From Pseudomonas aegrilactucae (GTDB lineage Bacteria; Pseudomonadota; Gammaproteobacteria; Pseudomonadales; Pseudomonadaceae): DNA of 57,881 nucleotides. The stretch covers positions 1 through 57,881 of the forward strand of contig NZ_JAHTBI010000066.1 of NCBI RefSeq assembly GCF_019168305.1, in the 5' to 3' direction. Under the pieces are notes generated by a model, which saw nothing but the letters and a program-made list of their open reading frames with translations, was not told the origin of the DNA and searched no databases. Positions within the stretch are counted from its first letter, which is position 1; each line of letters opens with the position of its first letter. The position numbers and the translations under genes are program-made. Shown in pieces: positions 16,758-25,304 of the stretch.

Positions 16758-17466
16758 CCTCAGCCTGACCACTCTGGGCCAGCGCCGCATGAATGAAGCC
16801 CTCGGCTTTCTTGCGTTCGACAAACGCGCGTACGTACTGCGCCCCCGCGTCACGCCCGCGTGGCACCGCCATCGCCTGGCGGATCGAGGTGAAGGCATCC
16901 TCCAGCACCCGATACCGCAGGTCGGCAGCGGCCACCTGCTGCAACGGTTGGCGTACGCCGGCCGCGGCATCCAGATGGCGCAGCAGAAACAGCTCGACGG
17001 CCCCAGCCGAGGTCTCGGCGCGTTCCAGCTGAGCGTGGCGCAAGGTCCGGGACAGGAACAGGTCGTACGCGGCACCCTTGCCCACCGCCAGTTTCAAGCC
17101 GGGCTGATCGAGGTCGGCCACCACCCGATAAGGGGCATCACGCTCCACCATGTAGGTGCCCTCGATGATCACATAGGGTTCACTGAAGGCGATCTGTGCT
17201 TCGCGCACCGGCTCGATGGCCAGGAACGCGATGTTCCAGGCGCCTTCGTCCAGCGCAGCAAAGACCTTGCCGGCCGCATCGTAAGCACGCATCTGCAACG
17301 GTACTCCCAGCTCCTGAGCCAAGGCGTTGGCCAGGGCAACCGATACGCCCTGCAAGCGGCCATCGGCCCCCTGCTGCGCAAGCACCGGGTTGCCAAGATT
17401 GATTGCAGCATGCAATACGCCCGCTGGCGCAAGGTCGGCGAGTACCGCCGGCAAGAGACTCGTCAT
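16741..17466 (-). CDS. Solute-binding-fold protein without signal peptide
   Basis: A 241-residue protein with the family 3 periplasmic-binding fold (SBP_bac_3): GRLQGVSVALANALAQELG near residues 36-54, then WNIAFLAIEPVREAQIAFSE and KLAVGKGAAYDLFL. Unlike true transporter receptors it opens MTSLLPAVLADLAPAG and goes straight into the fold, with no Sec signal or lipobox, so it is predicted to be cytoplasmic. ATG 17466 is chosen for the GGAG 7 nt upstream. No permease or ATPase gene adjoins. It follows the hydratase-like gene by 73 bp. It may be an enzyme built on this fold, as cyclohexadienyl dehydratase is, or a metabolite sensor. Confidence 0.7.
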   Translation of the reverse strand: MTSLLPAVLADLAPAGVLHAAINLGNPVLAQQGADGRLQGVSVALANALAQELGVPLQMRAYDAAGKVFAALDEGAWNIAFLAIEPVREAQIAFSEPYVIIEGTYMVERDAPYRVVADLDQPGLKLAVGKGAAYDLFLSRTLRHAQLERAETSAGAVELFLLRHLDAAAGVRQPLQQVAAADLRYRVLEDAFTSIRQAMAVPRGRDAGAQYVRAFVERKKAEGFIHAALAQSGQAEVTVAP

Positions 17467-17539
17467 CAGTAACTCCACTTCACGGTTGGGCCTGCTTGAT
17501 CGGCAGGGTACAGGAAACGCTCGACAACCTTCGTCACTG

Positions 17540-18325
17540 TCACAGCGTCAGCATCAGCTCCTTGCCGAAATACTCCACCGAAACACGATGCCCTGTGCCC
17601 ACCAGGTCGAAGGGCTCGCACATGGCACCGGTGGTCACGATATCCCCTGCATGCAGTACCTCGCCGCGCTCGGCGGCGTGGGCGTACAACGCGGCCAGTG
17701 ACGCCAGCGGGTCCGTTGCGCCATCGCCACTCAGGCCACGGGCGCGCGGCACACCGTCCACGCCTACCACCGCGGTGGCGGCCAGCCTTTCCAGCAACGG
17801 CGCATCGATGCCGGCGCACACGTGCTCGCCGATCACCAGCGCTTCAAAGCCGACGTTGTCGGCCACAAAGCTCGGCCAGCCGACACTTTTGCGATCGACA
17901 AAGCGCGAGCGCACCACCTCGAAGGTTACGCAGGTAGCGCGAATGTCCTCAGGCCTTGGGCTGCGCCCCGGTTCAGGCTGCACGTCATGCGCGAGCACGA
18001 AGGCAACTTCACACTCCAGGGTCACCGGCGTCGGCGCCGGCAGCTGTATGTGCACCCCGCTGCCATGGCAACGTGCGGCGTCCAACTGCCCCACCAGCGC
18101 TCGCGACAGCCTGCCGGCGCGCAAGGCAGCCGGGCTGCCGACGCCGAGCTTCCAGCCAACGCGCCGGCCACCGGCCGCCGCGAACAACTGGTCCTGGGCG
18201 TCATAGCCCTGGCTCAGGGTTTCGGGTTTGAGGGCCGCAGGCAACGCCTGCAGACGCTCGCCGCTGTGCCAGTGTTGCAGCAGCAAGGCGGCAGTGGATT
18301 GAGCGGTGAACAGTGGAAGGGTCAT
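17540..18325 (-). CDS. 2-keto-4-pentenoate hydratase / oxalocrotonate decarboxylase-like protein
   Basis: A 261-residue member of the MhpD/DmpE/DmpH branch of the fumarylacetoacetate hydrolase fold. The YDAQDQL segment, RRVGWKLGVGSPAA and LECEVAFVLAHD (the last holding the acidic metal ligands) are conserved, as is the C-terminal GDIVTTGAMCEPF, where hydratases have a threonine-glycine motif. Such enzymes add water to, or decarboxylate, 2-hydroxydienoates produced by ring cleavage. No ring-cleavage dioxygenase is nearby, so the substrate is unclear. It lies 7 bp after the dehydrogenase gene and is certainly in the same operon. Confidence 0.8.
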   Translation of the reverse strand: MTLPLFTAQSTAALLLQHWHSGERLQALPAALKPETLSQGYDAQDQLFAAAGGRRVGWKLGVGSPAALRAGRLSRALVGQLDAARCHGSGVHIQLPAPTPVTLECEVAFVLAHDVQPEPGRSPRPEDIRATCVTFEVVRSRFVDRKSVGWPSFVADNVGFEALVIGEHVCAGIDAPLLERLAATAVVGVDGVPRARGLSGDGATDPLASLAALYAHAAERGEVLHAGDIVTTGAMCEPFDLVGTGHRVSVEYFGKELMLTL

Positions 18326-18332
18326 CTGAACC

Positions 18333-19256
18333 TCAGGTCAAAGGGTGGCTGCAAGCGGGTCCGTCGGCAGCAGGCGTGCTGCGAAACTGTACACCCAGCA
18401 GCGCTTCGAACACCTTGATCATGGCGCCCTTGTCCTGGCTGCCATGGCCCTGCAAGAGCGCCGTCTGGTAGGTGGCAGTGGCGGCGGCCAGCACGGGCAG
18501 CGGCACGCCCAGCTCGGCACTCAGGTGTGCCGCGTGGCGCATGTCCTTGTAGGCAGCGTGCAAGGGATAGCTGCTGTCGAAGCGGCCGGCCAGGATCTGG
18601 GGCAAGAAGTACGTCGAGGCATGGCTGCACCCGGTGCCACTGTTGACCACCGTGGCGATGGCTTGCGCCTCCAGGCCGAGCTTGCACGCCAGGGGCATGA
18701 TCTCGGCGAGCGCGGCGATGTTGATGTTGTAGAGCATCTGGTTGATCAGCTTGGCCAACTGGCCGGTGCCGACGGGGCCCATGTGAACGATGTTCGACGC
18801 CATGGCCTGCAGGTAAGGTCGCATGTCGTCGATCACCTGCTGCGCCCCGCCGCACATGACCGTCAGCGTACCGTCGACGGCGCGCTGCACCATGCCCGAG
18901 ACAGGTGCATCCATGAAGCGCACGCCCAGCGCAGCCAGCCGGCGCTCGATCGCCAGCGTCTGGGTGTAACCGAGCGTGCTGGTGTCGACCACCGTGCTGC
19001 CGGGGCGCATCCACTGGGCCAGGCCTTGCGCGCAAAACAGCACCTGCTCGACCACCTGGTCGTCGGGCAGGCACAGGAACACCGTGTCGCACGCGGCCAA
19101 CGCCTTGCGGTCGTCGGTGGGGCGAGCCCCCAGGCCCTCGAGCGCCGCATAGGCCCGACCGCTGGCAGAACTCACCTGCAATCCCGGGTACGCAGTGAGC
19201 AAGCGGGTGGCCATGGGCAAGCCCATCCGGCCCAGGCCGATAAAGGCAATCGTCAT
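18333..19256 (-). CDS. NAD(P)-dependent beta-hydroxyacid dehydrogenase
   Basis: A 307-residue member of the 3-hydroxyisobutyrate / tartronate-semialdehyde reductase family. The nucleotide site IGLGRMGLPMA is at residues 6-16, the substrate motif DAPVSG at 116-121, and catalytic K169 lies in GQLAKLINQM. It interconverts a beta-hydroxyacid and a semialdehyde, but which one cannot be told. It is the first gene of the three-gene operon that also encodes the hydratase-like and binding-fold proteins, and it is divergent from a LysR gene with a palindrome between them. Confidence 0.85.
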   Translation of the reverse strand: MTIAFIGLGRMGLPMATRLLTAYPGLQVSSASGRAYAALEGLGARPTDDRKALAACDTVFLCLPDDQVVEQVLFCAQGLAQWMRPGSTVVDTSTLGYTQTLAIERRLAALGVRFMDAPVSGMVQRAVDGTLTVMCGGAQQVIDDMRPYLQAMASNIVHMGPVGTGQLAKLINQMLYNINIAALAEIMPLACKLGLEAQAIATVVNSGTGCSHASTYFLPQILAGRFDSSYPLHAAYKDMRHAAHLSAELGVPLPVLAAATATYQTALLQGHGSQDKGAMIKVFEALLGVQFRSTPAADGPACSHPLT

Positions 19257-19328
19257 GTGGCGTTCCTTGGCAAATAGGTGTGCGACCTATCCTAGGCACG
19301 CCGAGTGATCATTAAAAATACTTTGTTA

Positions 19329-19343
19329 TGATGCGCCGCATCA
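19329..19343. promoter_or_regulatory. Putative LysR operator
   Basis: A perfect 15-bp palindrome, TGATGCGCCGCATCA, sits in the 112-bp region between the divergent dehydrogenase and LysR genes, about 26 bp before the LysR start. Position and symmetry fit autoregulation and activation by the LysR protein. Confidence 0.55.
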
Positions 19344-19368
19344 CAAATTGTTATGGAGCGACCCGGCA

Positions 19369-20265
19369 ATGAACCTCAAAGCGCTGCGCTGCTGCGTCGA
19401 AATCATTCGCCAGGGCAGCTTTACCAAGGCGGCGCAAAGCCTGCATATCGCCCAGCCGGCGTTGAGCATGGCGGTCACGCGCCTGGAGGAAGAGCTGGGC
19501 GTGATGCTGTTCAACCGCATCGGCCGGCGCGTGACCACAACCGCCGAAGGTGAGCGCTACCTGGCACGCGTCGAGTCGGCGCTGCGCGAGCTGGACACTG
19601 CCCGCCAGGAGCTGCGCGACATGGTGGACCTGCAGAGCGGTGAGGTTCGGCTGGGCATCCCCCCGATGTTCGGCCTGTACTACCTGCCTACGTTGTTGAG
19701 CGCGTTCCGCCAGGCTTACCCCGGCGTTATCATGAGCGTGGCCGAGGGCAGTGCCGACGACATCAGCCAGCGCCTGGAGCGGCGCGAGATCGACCTGGCA
19801 CTGCTGGAGTCGCGCCGTGTCACCTCCACCTGGGATTCGGTGCTGCTGGGGGAGGACGAAATGGTGCTGTGCATGCACCCGGATCACCCCCTGGCCACCC
19901 GCCCTCACCTTGAGGCTGCCGACCTGCACGAGGTCGACATGGCAGTCTTCGACCAGACCTTCCTGCAACGTCACCTGCTGGACGATTTCGTCGCGGCGCG
20001 CGGCATCGCCTACCGAACGGCGCTGCAGAGCAACTTCGTCTCGCTGGTGATCCAGGCGGCGCGGGACAAGGTCGGCATCGCCACCTTGCTGCGCTCGGTG
20101 CAGCAGTGCACACCGGGCCTGGTGGCCGTGCCTTTTCAGCCCGCGCAGCCGATGAGCTTTCGGCTTTGCTGGCGGCAAGCCGAATACCTGCCACTGGCGA
20201 CCCGACGCTTCATCGATTTCGTGCAGGCGCGCGGGGCCCTGGGAATGGATACATCGCTGGCCTAG
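19369..20265 (+). CDS. LysR-family regulator of the adjacent operon
   Basis: A 298-residue LysR protein. The N-terminal winged helix-turn-helix is FTKAAQSLHIAQPALSMAVTRLEEELG (in two parts, about residues 16-42), followed by an effector domain beginning GEVRLGIPPMFG. ATG 19369 is chosen because GGAG lies 9 nt before it and the product begins MNLKALRCC as the family does. It is divergent from the dehydrogenase-hydratase-binding protein operon, with the palindrome at 19329 between them, so that operon is the likely target. Its 3' end overlaps the eroded DUF4239 gene by 4 bp. Confidence 0.85.
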   Translation: MNLKALRCCVEIIRQGSFTKAAQSLHIAQPALSMAVTRLEEELGVMLFNRIGRRVTTTAEGERYLARVESALRELDTARQELRDMVDLQSGEVRLGIPPMFGLYYLPTLLSAFRQAYPGVIMSVAEGSADDISQRLERREIDLALLESRRVTSTWDSVLLGEDEMVLCMHPDHPLATRPHLEAADLHEVDMAVFDQTFLQRHLLDDFVAARGIAYRTALQSNFVSLVIQAARDKVGIATLLRSVQQCTPGLVAVPFQPAQPMSFRLCWRQAEYLPLATRRFIDFVQARGALGMDTSLA

Positions 20266-20803
20266 AGCTGCATTTCGGCAAGGGCCCTGCGCAGCGGCTG
20301 ATCGGAGATCTGTATGGGGCCGTGGAACGGCACATTCATGTCCAGCACCAGATAGACCGAAGCTGCGATCAGCAAGGACGACACGCTGAACATGCCGATG
20401 ACCATCGGGTTGCGGGGCGCACGGTAGCCGAAGCTTGCGAAGATCAGCGTCATCCAGGCGACCAAATGGAGCCTTCCGACTGCTCGACCGGGGAGTGATA
20501 CTGCTGGCGGATATCCTGTGTGGCTTCGCCGTAGGCCCGCAGCGACCGATCGAAAATGATGAGGCTGGTGGCGTAGGCGTGCACGCTGGCATCGATGGAT
20601 TCGAAGGTGTTCTTGGCGGAGTTGATCATCAGGCCGAAGACCAGCGAGGTCATGACGACGAAGATATTGGCCACCAGCCGCACCACGGTATTGGTGTCTT
20701 CATCTCGATGGCGTGCGGCGAGTTTGGGGTACCAGTGCATCATCACAAGCGAGGCCGACAGCAGGCATCCGAAAATGGCCAGCACGATCCAGATTGAACC
20801 CAT
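20262..20803 (-). pseudogene. DUF4239 membrane protein, deleted and frameshifted
   Basis: Two frames together give the ends of one DUF4239 (bestrophin-like) protein, which is normally about 250-260 residues. The upstream frame (20803-20450) supplies the N-terminal half with a first helix and IFVVMTSLVFGLMINSAKNT. The downstream frame (from about 20465) supplies VAWMTLIFASFGYRAPRN and LVLDMNVPFHGPIQIS. Roughly 80-90 central residues are missing, and the two parts are joined out of frame at about 20460. The gene is therefore broken by a deletion, not by a simple point frameshift. Confidence 0.75.
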
Positions 20804-20860
20804 TGGCTTGACTCCTGGTGCAGATGCCTGGGGCGAACGTCGCCTGGTTTGTCATGCAGA

Positions 20861-20977
20861 ATAGACGACGCTGCGCGTGCGCCGCGCCTTGCCGGCTACC
20901 ACCTGTACTACCCCAACCGCCGTGAACACTCCTCGGCGTTCGGGGTCGTGGTGGATGCGTTGCGTTACAGCCGCTGA
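20861..20977 (+). pseudogene. C-terminal fragment of a LysR regulator
   Basis: Reading from about 20861 to the stop at 20975-20977 gives LAGYHLYYPNRREHSSAFG and VVVDALRY, the usual ending of LysR effector domains. There is no start codon and none of the preceding 260 or so residues. It marks a deletion junction close to the broken DUF4239 gene. Confidence 0.6.
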
Positions 20978-21063
20978 AACGTTGGCTGGCAACTTTCCAG
21001 CAGCCCCGCGACCCTTTATCCTGCGCCCCCTTGCCCGCTGCACTCTTTGAGGTCGAGACGCCC

Positions 21064-21300
21064 ATGATTCACGAACTCTGGCTGGCACCCGACGATTGCC
21101 AGACGTTCTGCCTGGCTGGCCCTCGCGGTGATAGCGCCCGGGCGCTGCTGCACGCTGATGCGAAACGCGTCTGGCAGGTCCAAGCCTCGAGCTATTTTGA
21201 TGCAATGACCCAGTACTACGCGTACATGGGGTGGGGCGTCTACCGGTCGGCTTTTGCGGAGCAAGACCGGCAGCCCTATACAGATACAGACGTGAGGTGA
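21064..21300 (+). CDS. Small hypothetical protein
   Basis: A 78-residue soluble protein starting MIHELWLAPDDCQTFCLAGP, with GAGG about 12 nt before ATG 21064. It is rich in aromatic residues toward the end (YFDAMTQYYAYMGWG). No known domain is recognised. It is separated from the next gene by 3 bp, so the two are probably cotranslated. The tight pairing of two small unknown genes between eroded genes suggests an acquired module. Confidence 0.6.
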   Translation: MIHELWLAPDDCQTFCLAGPRGDSARALLHADAKRVWQVQASSYFDAMTQYYAYMGWGVYRSAFAEQDRQPYTDTDVR

Positions 21301-21303
21301 CCG

Positions 21304-21681
21304 GTGAAAAACAACTATTCCTTCAAGCTGCTTGCCAACCGGGAACACTGTTCGCAACCCCACAAGAGCGCGCTGTTTCTTGCAATGCTCAACGTCACTG
21401 ACCAGGCACAATCCACTCACCCAATCGCAACGCTCGACGAACTGGAACACCAGCTACCTGCCGGCCAATACTGTATCGCCCACAACGTTGTTTCGCGCAA
21501 AGGGAAGACGGTTTACCTTGACGGCGAAATGGTTATCGCGCCGAAAGATGACCTGATCATGTTCTTGAAAAAATCATCTGACATCAATGATCTCAGGGAC
21601 TTTTTGATCGCCCCGACATTTTGTGACGCGCCAACATTCGTCGTGTCGCTCTACGAGGAATCACTCCATCTCTATCGGTAG
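21304..21681 (+). CDS. Small hypothetical protein, second of a pair
   Basis: A 125-residue soluble protein from GTG 21304, with GAGG-containing sequence just before it. It has charged beta-rich segments (VSRKGKTVYLDGEMVIAPKD) and a C-terminal VVSLYEESLHLYR. No domain is recognised. It could be an immunity or antitoxin-type protein, given its size and pairing, but nothing in the sequence proves that. A 30-codon frame after it (about 21696-21788) is too short to call. Confidence 0.5.
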   Translation: MKNNYSFKLLANREHCSQPHKSALFLAMLNVTDQAQSTHPIATLDELEHQLPAGQYCIAHNVVSRKGKTVYLDGEMVIAPKDDLIMFLKKSSDINDLRDFLIAPTFCDAPTFVVSLYEESLHLYR

Positions 21682-21835
21682 TTGGCGTATCGTCCATGGC
21701 GCACCTGCCCGTCGAAATGGCGCAGAAGATTGCCCCCCTTCCCGACCTGGGCAGCGACGATGCGTTCAACCGCTTTCCTGCAACTTGACCAGACTTTATC
21801 CTGTGCCGCTTCACATGCTGGCCTAGGAAGTTCCA

Positions 21836-22783
21836 ATGTACATAGACGTACCCCGCCGCCTGGTGTTCCTTGACAAGAAAGACACCGCTCGCCCACCCTG
21901 CCTGGTCCAGTACCACCCGGACACAGGTGTTCTGAGCCGACCCGCCTTCGCCCAACCCGATGATCGAATCTGGGACATCGCCCACGACGGCCACCGCATG
22001 GCCCTGAGCGCGGTAGAGTGGCTGGTGGTCCGTGGCGCCAGCCGCTCGCGGCTGAGTTTCCTCCAGGGTGACAACGCGCTGCATGCAACCCATAAGTACC
22101 TGTCGTTCTGGTCGCGCTTCGATCGCAGTGGTCGCTATGCGCTGGTCAGTGTGTTCAATGGAAAAAAACGCCCCGTCATCATCGACCTGCAAACCGGCGA
22201 GCACAGCGAGCCGATCGCACGTGACCTGGATGCGCGCTTCGGCTGCATCGATCCGTTGGATGGCAAGCTATGGGTCCCCGACGAACGTGCCCGCAACCGA
22301 GTGCTTACGGTTGATTGCGCCAGCGGGGAAATCAACAGGCTGACGGTGCCAATCGACGCCAAAGTCCAACGCCTGCGGTTTTCCCGTGACGGCCAGCATG
22401 TGTTTGTCGCAGGGAAAAACAACCGGCTGATATGCTGCGATCGCGACGGCGCAACGGTGTGGTCCAAGGACATAAGCGAACATGGTCACGTGGGTGCAGG
22501 CACGATGCTGTTCAATGAATCGGGCAGTCACTTGTGCCTGCCGATATCGCAGACGCAGCGCTGCAACTGGGGTGAGGACATGATCATTGCGGCGGACACC
22601 GGGCGAACCGAGAACATGATTCTGCGCCACAAAGGCCCGCCTGGTCGCCTGGCCGCCGACTGGTTTGGCGATCATCTGTTGACCTATAGCGCCGAGATAG
22701 TGGATTTTTTCACCGGCGCCGTGGTGGACCGGTTGGACCTGCGCAGTGTAATGCCTGCCGAAGAGCACAAGACCGTCAGCTAA
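21836..22783 (+). CDS. Beta-propeller-like hypothetical protein
   Basis: A 315-residue protein with repeated strand units of the WD40/YncE type: WDIAHDGHRMALSAVEWLVV, FSRDGQHVFVAGKNNRLICC and MLFNESGSHLCLPIS. Each has an aspartate- or serine-glycine turn at its centre. It starts at ATG 21836 with GGAAG 6 nt upstream. There is no signal peptide, so it should be cytoplasmic, unlike most bacterial YncE proteins. It stands alone between the small gene pair and an exported protein. The role is unknown. Confidence 0.6.
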   Translation: MYIDVPRRLVFLDKKDTARPPCLVQYHPDTGVLSRPAFAQPDDRIWDIAHDGHRMALSAVEWLVVRGASRSRLSFLQGDNALHATHKYLSFWSRFDRSGRYALVSVFNGKKRPVIIDLQTGEHSEPIARDLDARFGCIDPLDGKLWVPDERARNRVLTVDCASGEINRLTVPIDAKVQRLRFSRDGQHVFVAGKNNRLICCDRDGATVWSKDISEHGHVGAGTMLFNESGSHLCLPISQTQRCNWGEDMIIAADTGRTENMILRHKGPPGRLAADWFGDHLLTYSAEIVDFFTGAVVDRLDLRSVMPAEEHKTVS

Positions 22784-22853
22784 GCTGGAAAGAAACCTCG
22801 TCTGCCCCACTCCCTTGAAACACCAGGAACTCAAGCGTTGTCGGCACGCCATG

Positions 22854-23246
22854 CTACCGGCTTTCAGAGTAACGGTCCGGCCAGTACGGCCACACATTCT
22901 GATCCTGGTGAACATGGCGCAGCGACAGACGCTGGCCAGTGTGGAAGTGATCGTCCGGGTACTGGCCTGACAGGATGACCGTCTGCGTTTTTGCCTTCAA
23001 CGCATGGCAGTAGTCCCGCGTGGCGCTCTTGTTGTCCAGCGCTTTGCTCTCGGCAATGAAAAAGCCAAACGCCATCATCGGGTGCCCGTCGTTTTTCAGC
23101 TTGGTATAGATATTGGTCGGTCTCGGATACTCGTCAATGGGCACAATCTCGCCGCTGAGCTGGCAGGCAAACTTAGCCGCGAACAGGGGGGGTGAGAACA
23201 ACAGCAAGCAGAGCAACGGTAGCTTCAGGGTCATTTCATGGGGCAT
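22854..23246 (-). CDS. Small exported hypothetical protein
   Basis: A 130-residue protein with a clear Sec signal peptide (LKLPLLCLLLFSPPLFAA, cleavage near residue 24) and a mature part with a few cysteines (FACQLSG, DYCHAL) that could form one disulphide. The mature region ends in aromatic- and histidine-rich sequence. It is presumed periplasmic. The start may be ATG 23246 or 23234. No family is recognised. Confidence 0.65.
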   Translation of the reverse strand: MPHEMTLKLPLLCLLLFSPPLFAAKFACQLSGEIVPIDEYPRPTNIYTKLKNDGHPMMAFGFFIAESKALDNKSATRDYCHALKAKTQTVILSGQYPDDHFHTGQRLSLRHVHQDQNVWPYWPDRYSESR

Positions 23247-23397
23247 CCAGCAGTAGGTCTATGCGCCAGCAGGCGCAGCGGCAGTTCTTTGCCTGGTGTC
23301 GTGGCCATGGTAATCGCCCGCCGCACGGTTACGAAAGGCGGTTGTTCATATGATAAATTGATGAAGCCCCCCGCCTGACCAGCCGAGTATTCACTCC

Positions 23398-24303
23398 ATG
23401 GATGAACTGCGCAGAATCGACCTCAACATGCTGGTGACGCTGCATGCGTTGCTGGCCGAGAAACATGTCACGCGGGCCGCCATACGGCTGCACAAGAGCC
23501 AGCCCGCCGTCAGCCATGCGCTTGCCTTGCTCAGAGCCCATTTCGATGACCCGCTGCTGATACGACGCAACGGCGCCATGGTGTTGACGGCCAGGGCACA
23601 CGCGCTGGCTCAGCCGCTGCAGGACGCCTTGGGCAACCTGAACGCGTTGCTGGGCGCGGCGTCATTTGAACCGTCAACGGCCAAGGGCCGTTTCAGATTG
23701 TCGCTATCGGACTATGCGGCGCGCATTTTTCTGCCTGCGCTTACACGCAAAGTGCGTCACGAAGCGCCCGGTATTGATCTGGCGATCAGCCAGGCAAGCC
23801 GAGAAATGATGATCTCCCAGCTTCTGGACGGTGAGCTGGACCTTGCACTGGGCATCTTTCCCGAGGTTCCGGCCGCCATCGCGATTCAAGACCTTTTTTC
23901 AGAAGGCTTCGTCAGCGTCGCGAACAAAGAAGTATTGCCTGCCAAGGGCGGTCTTTCGCTCAGCGACTGGCTCTCTCGCCCGCATGTAATGCTCGCGCTT
24001 CGTCCGGATGCGAACGATGAGATCGAACAGGCGCTGGCCGCCCGAGGCTTGAAACGCCGCATTGCGCTGGCGCTGCCCCACTGGAGCGCCGCGGTCGAAG
24101 TGCTTGCCGGTACCGACCTGATCCTGACGGTCGCCAGCCGTGCGGTCGGCCCCCTGCGCCACCACAGATCCCTGCGACAGTTCGAGCCGCCCCTTGAGAT
24201 ACCCCGGTTCGCCTATCAGCAGGCCTGGCACATCAGGAAGGAAGGCGATGCGGCCCATCGCTGGCTGCGCGAAGCCGTGTTCAGTTGCGCCCAGCCAAAC
24301 TGA
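23398..24303 (+). CDS. LysR-family regulator (NodD-like branch)
   Basis: A 301-residue LysR protein opening MDELRRIDLNMLVTLHALL, with helix-turn-helix VTRAAIRLHKSQPAVSHALA (about residues 24-43), the pattern of the NodD/PcpR-like branch. The effector domain begins near GRFRLSLSDYAARIFLP. Its target is not evident. The upstream neighbour faces away and encodes an exported protein, with 151 bp between them, while the downstream GNAT gene converges with only 2 bp separating the ends. Confidence 0.8.
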   Translation: MDELRRIDLNMLVTLHALLAEKHVTRAAIRLHKSQPAVSHALALLRAHFDDPLLIRRNGAMVLTARAHALAQPLQDALGNLNALLGAASFEPSTAKGRFRLSLSDYAARIFLPALTRKVRHEAPGIDLAISQASREMMISQLLDGELDLALGIFPEVPAAIAIQDLFSEGFVSVANKEVLPAKGGLSLSDWLSRPHVMLALRPDANDEIEQALAARGLKRRIALALPHWSAAVEVLAGTDLILTVASRAVGPLRHHRSLRQFEPPLEIPRFAYQQAWHIRKEGDAAHRWLREAVFSCAQPN

Positions 24304-24305
24304 CG

Positions 24306-24815
24306 TCAGAACCGCGCCGACAGCTTGCGCTCCATCACCACCAGTTCGATATCCTCGCAGGCGTCCACCTCACCGGTTGGCAGGAACTGGTTCTTGAGCC
24401 AGAACGCTCTGGCGCCCGGGTCAGTGCTGGCGTGACTCAACAGGGCAACGTTGAAGCCGCATCCGGCATAGTCGGCAAGCACCAAGTTGATGATTGCAGA
24501 CCCCAGCCCGCCGCGCTGCATTGTCTTGTCGAGGATGAAAAACCCTATAAGGACATGATCACTTTCCGGAAAAGACTCGATCAATTCCAAATAGCCAATC
24601 AGCCTGCCTTGCTGGCGAAAACCGATGTTTTTCTTGTGGTTCGGGTCGGCACCTGGCGGGAGTGCCGTGAGTAGCCTTGCCAGCTTTCCCCTGCTCAGGG
24701 TTTCACGCATGTGCGCGAAATAGTCCGAGTTATCAGAGCAGATACGGTAAATTTCTTCGATGTTCTGTTCATTGAGCTCAGAACGTTCAGTGTAGAACGG
24801 TTCGACTGTCATCAT
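24306..24815 (-). CDS. GNAT-family N-acetyltransferase
   Basis: A 169-residue acetyltransferase-fold protein. The acetyl-CoA pyrophosphate loop reads QRGGLGSAII (motif A), preceded by the beta-4 strand VLIGFFILDK and followed by NVALLSHASTDPGARAFWLKNQF. ATG 24815 is chosen because GGAA precedes it; an upstream extension lacks similarity. The substrate is unknown. It lies 41 bp after the VOC-family gene and may be cotranscribed with it. Confidence 0.75.
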   Translation of the reverse strand: MMTVEPFYTERSELNEQNIEEIYRICSDNSDYFAHMRETLSRGKLARLLTALPPGADPNHKKNIGFRQQGRLIGYLELIESFPESDHVLIGFFILDKTMQRGGLGSAIINLVLADYAGCGFNVALLSHASTDPGARAFWLKNQFLPTGEVDACEDIELVVMERKLSARF

Positions 24816-24856
24816 TTCTATTCCTGCCCATTTGCCCACCGACCTGATGGGACCCA

Positions 24857-25273
24857 TCAGGCTTGCAGTGCAGGGCCTTTCAACTCGACCTGATTATCAT
24901 CAGGGTCATTGAGGTAGATCGACAGGCCTGTGCCTTCTGCGCCATAGCGCATCATCGCCTTTTCAGCCGATACACCCGCCGCCGCCAGGTGGGCAAGAAT
25001 GGTCTGTTCATCAAACGGCTCGACGCGAAGGCAGAAGTGATCGACGTTGTGCCGTTGCTTGCCGGCCGCCGCCCCGCCCTCGCGGCCGAGGGGCCCGTTG
25101 ACATCCACCAGATCAATCATAGATGTGCCCGCGGCCAGGTGAATCATGCCCAGGTCGTCGCGGCGCTTTTTGACATCACATCCCAGTACGCAGGTGTAGA
25201 ACGCCAGGCTGCGCTCGAGGTCCTGCACCCGCAACACGACATGGTCTATTCGCTGAACTGAAAAACTGCGCAT
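24857..25273 (-). CDS. VOC-family (glyoxalase/dioxygenase fold) protein
   Basis: A 138-residue single-module vicinal-oxygen-chelate protein. It begins QRIDHVVLRVQDLERSLAFYTCVLG, read in two parts, with the first metal ligand H in DHVVL, and ends NDPDDNQVELKGP with the last ligand E. A central VDHFCLRV supplies the next histidine. Metal ligands H, H and E are thus in place. It could be a lyase, a resistance protein or a dioxygenase. ATG 25273 is preceded by AGGAG. Confidence 0.8.
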   Translation of the reverse strand: MRSFSVQRIDHVVLRVQDLERSLAFYTCVLGCDVKKRRDDLGMIHLAAGTSMIDLVDVNGPLGREGGAAAGKQRHNVDHFCLRVEPFDEQTILAHLAAAGVSAEKAMMRYGAEGTGLSIYLNDPDDNQVELKGPALQA

Positions 25274-25304
25274 GACGATCACTCCTCTGGTTCGGTTCGC
25301 GGGC

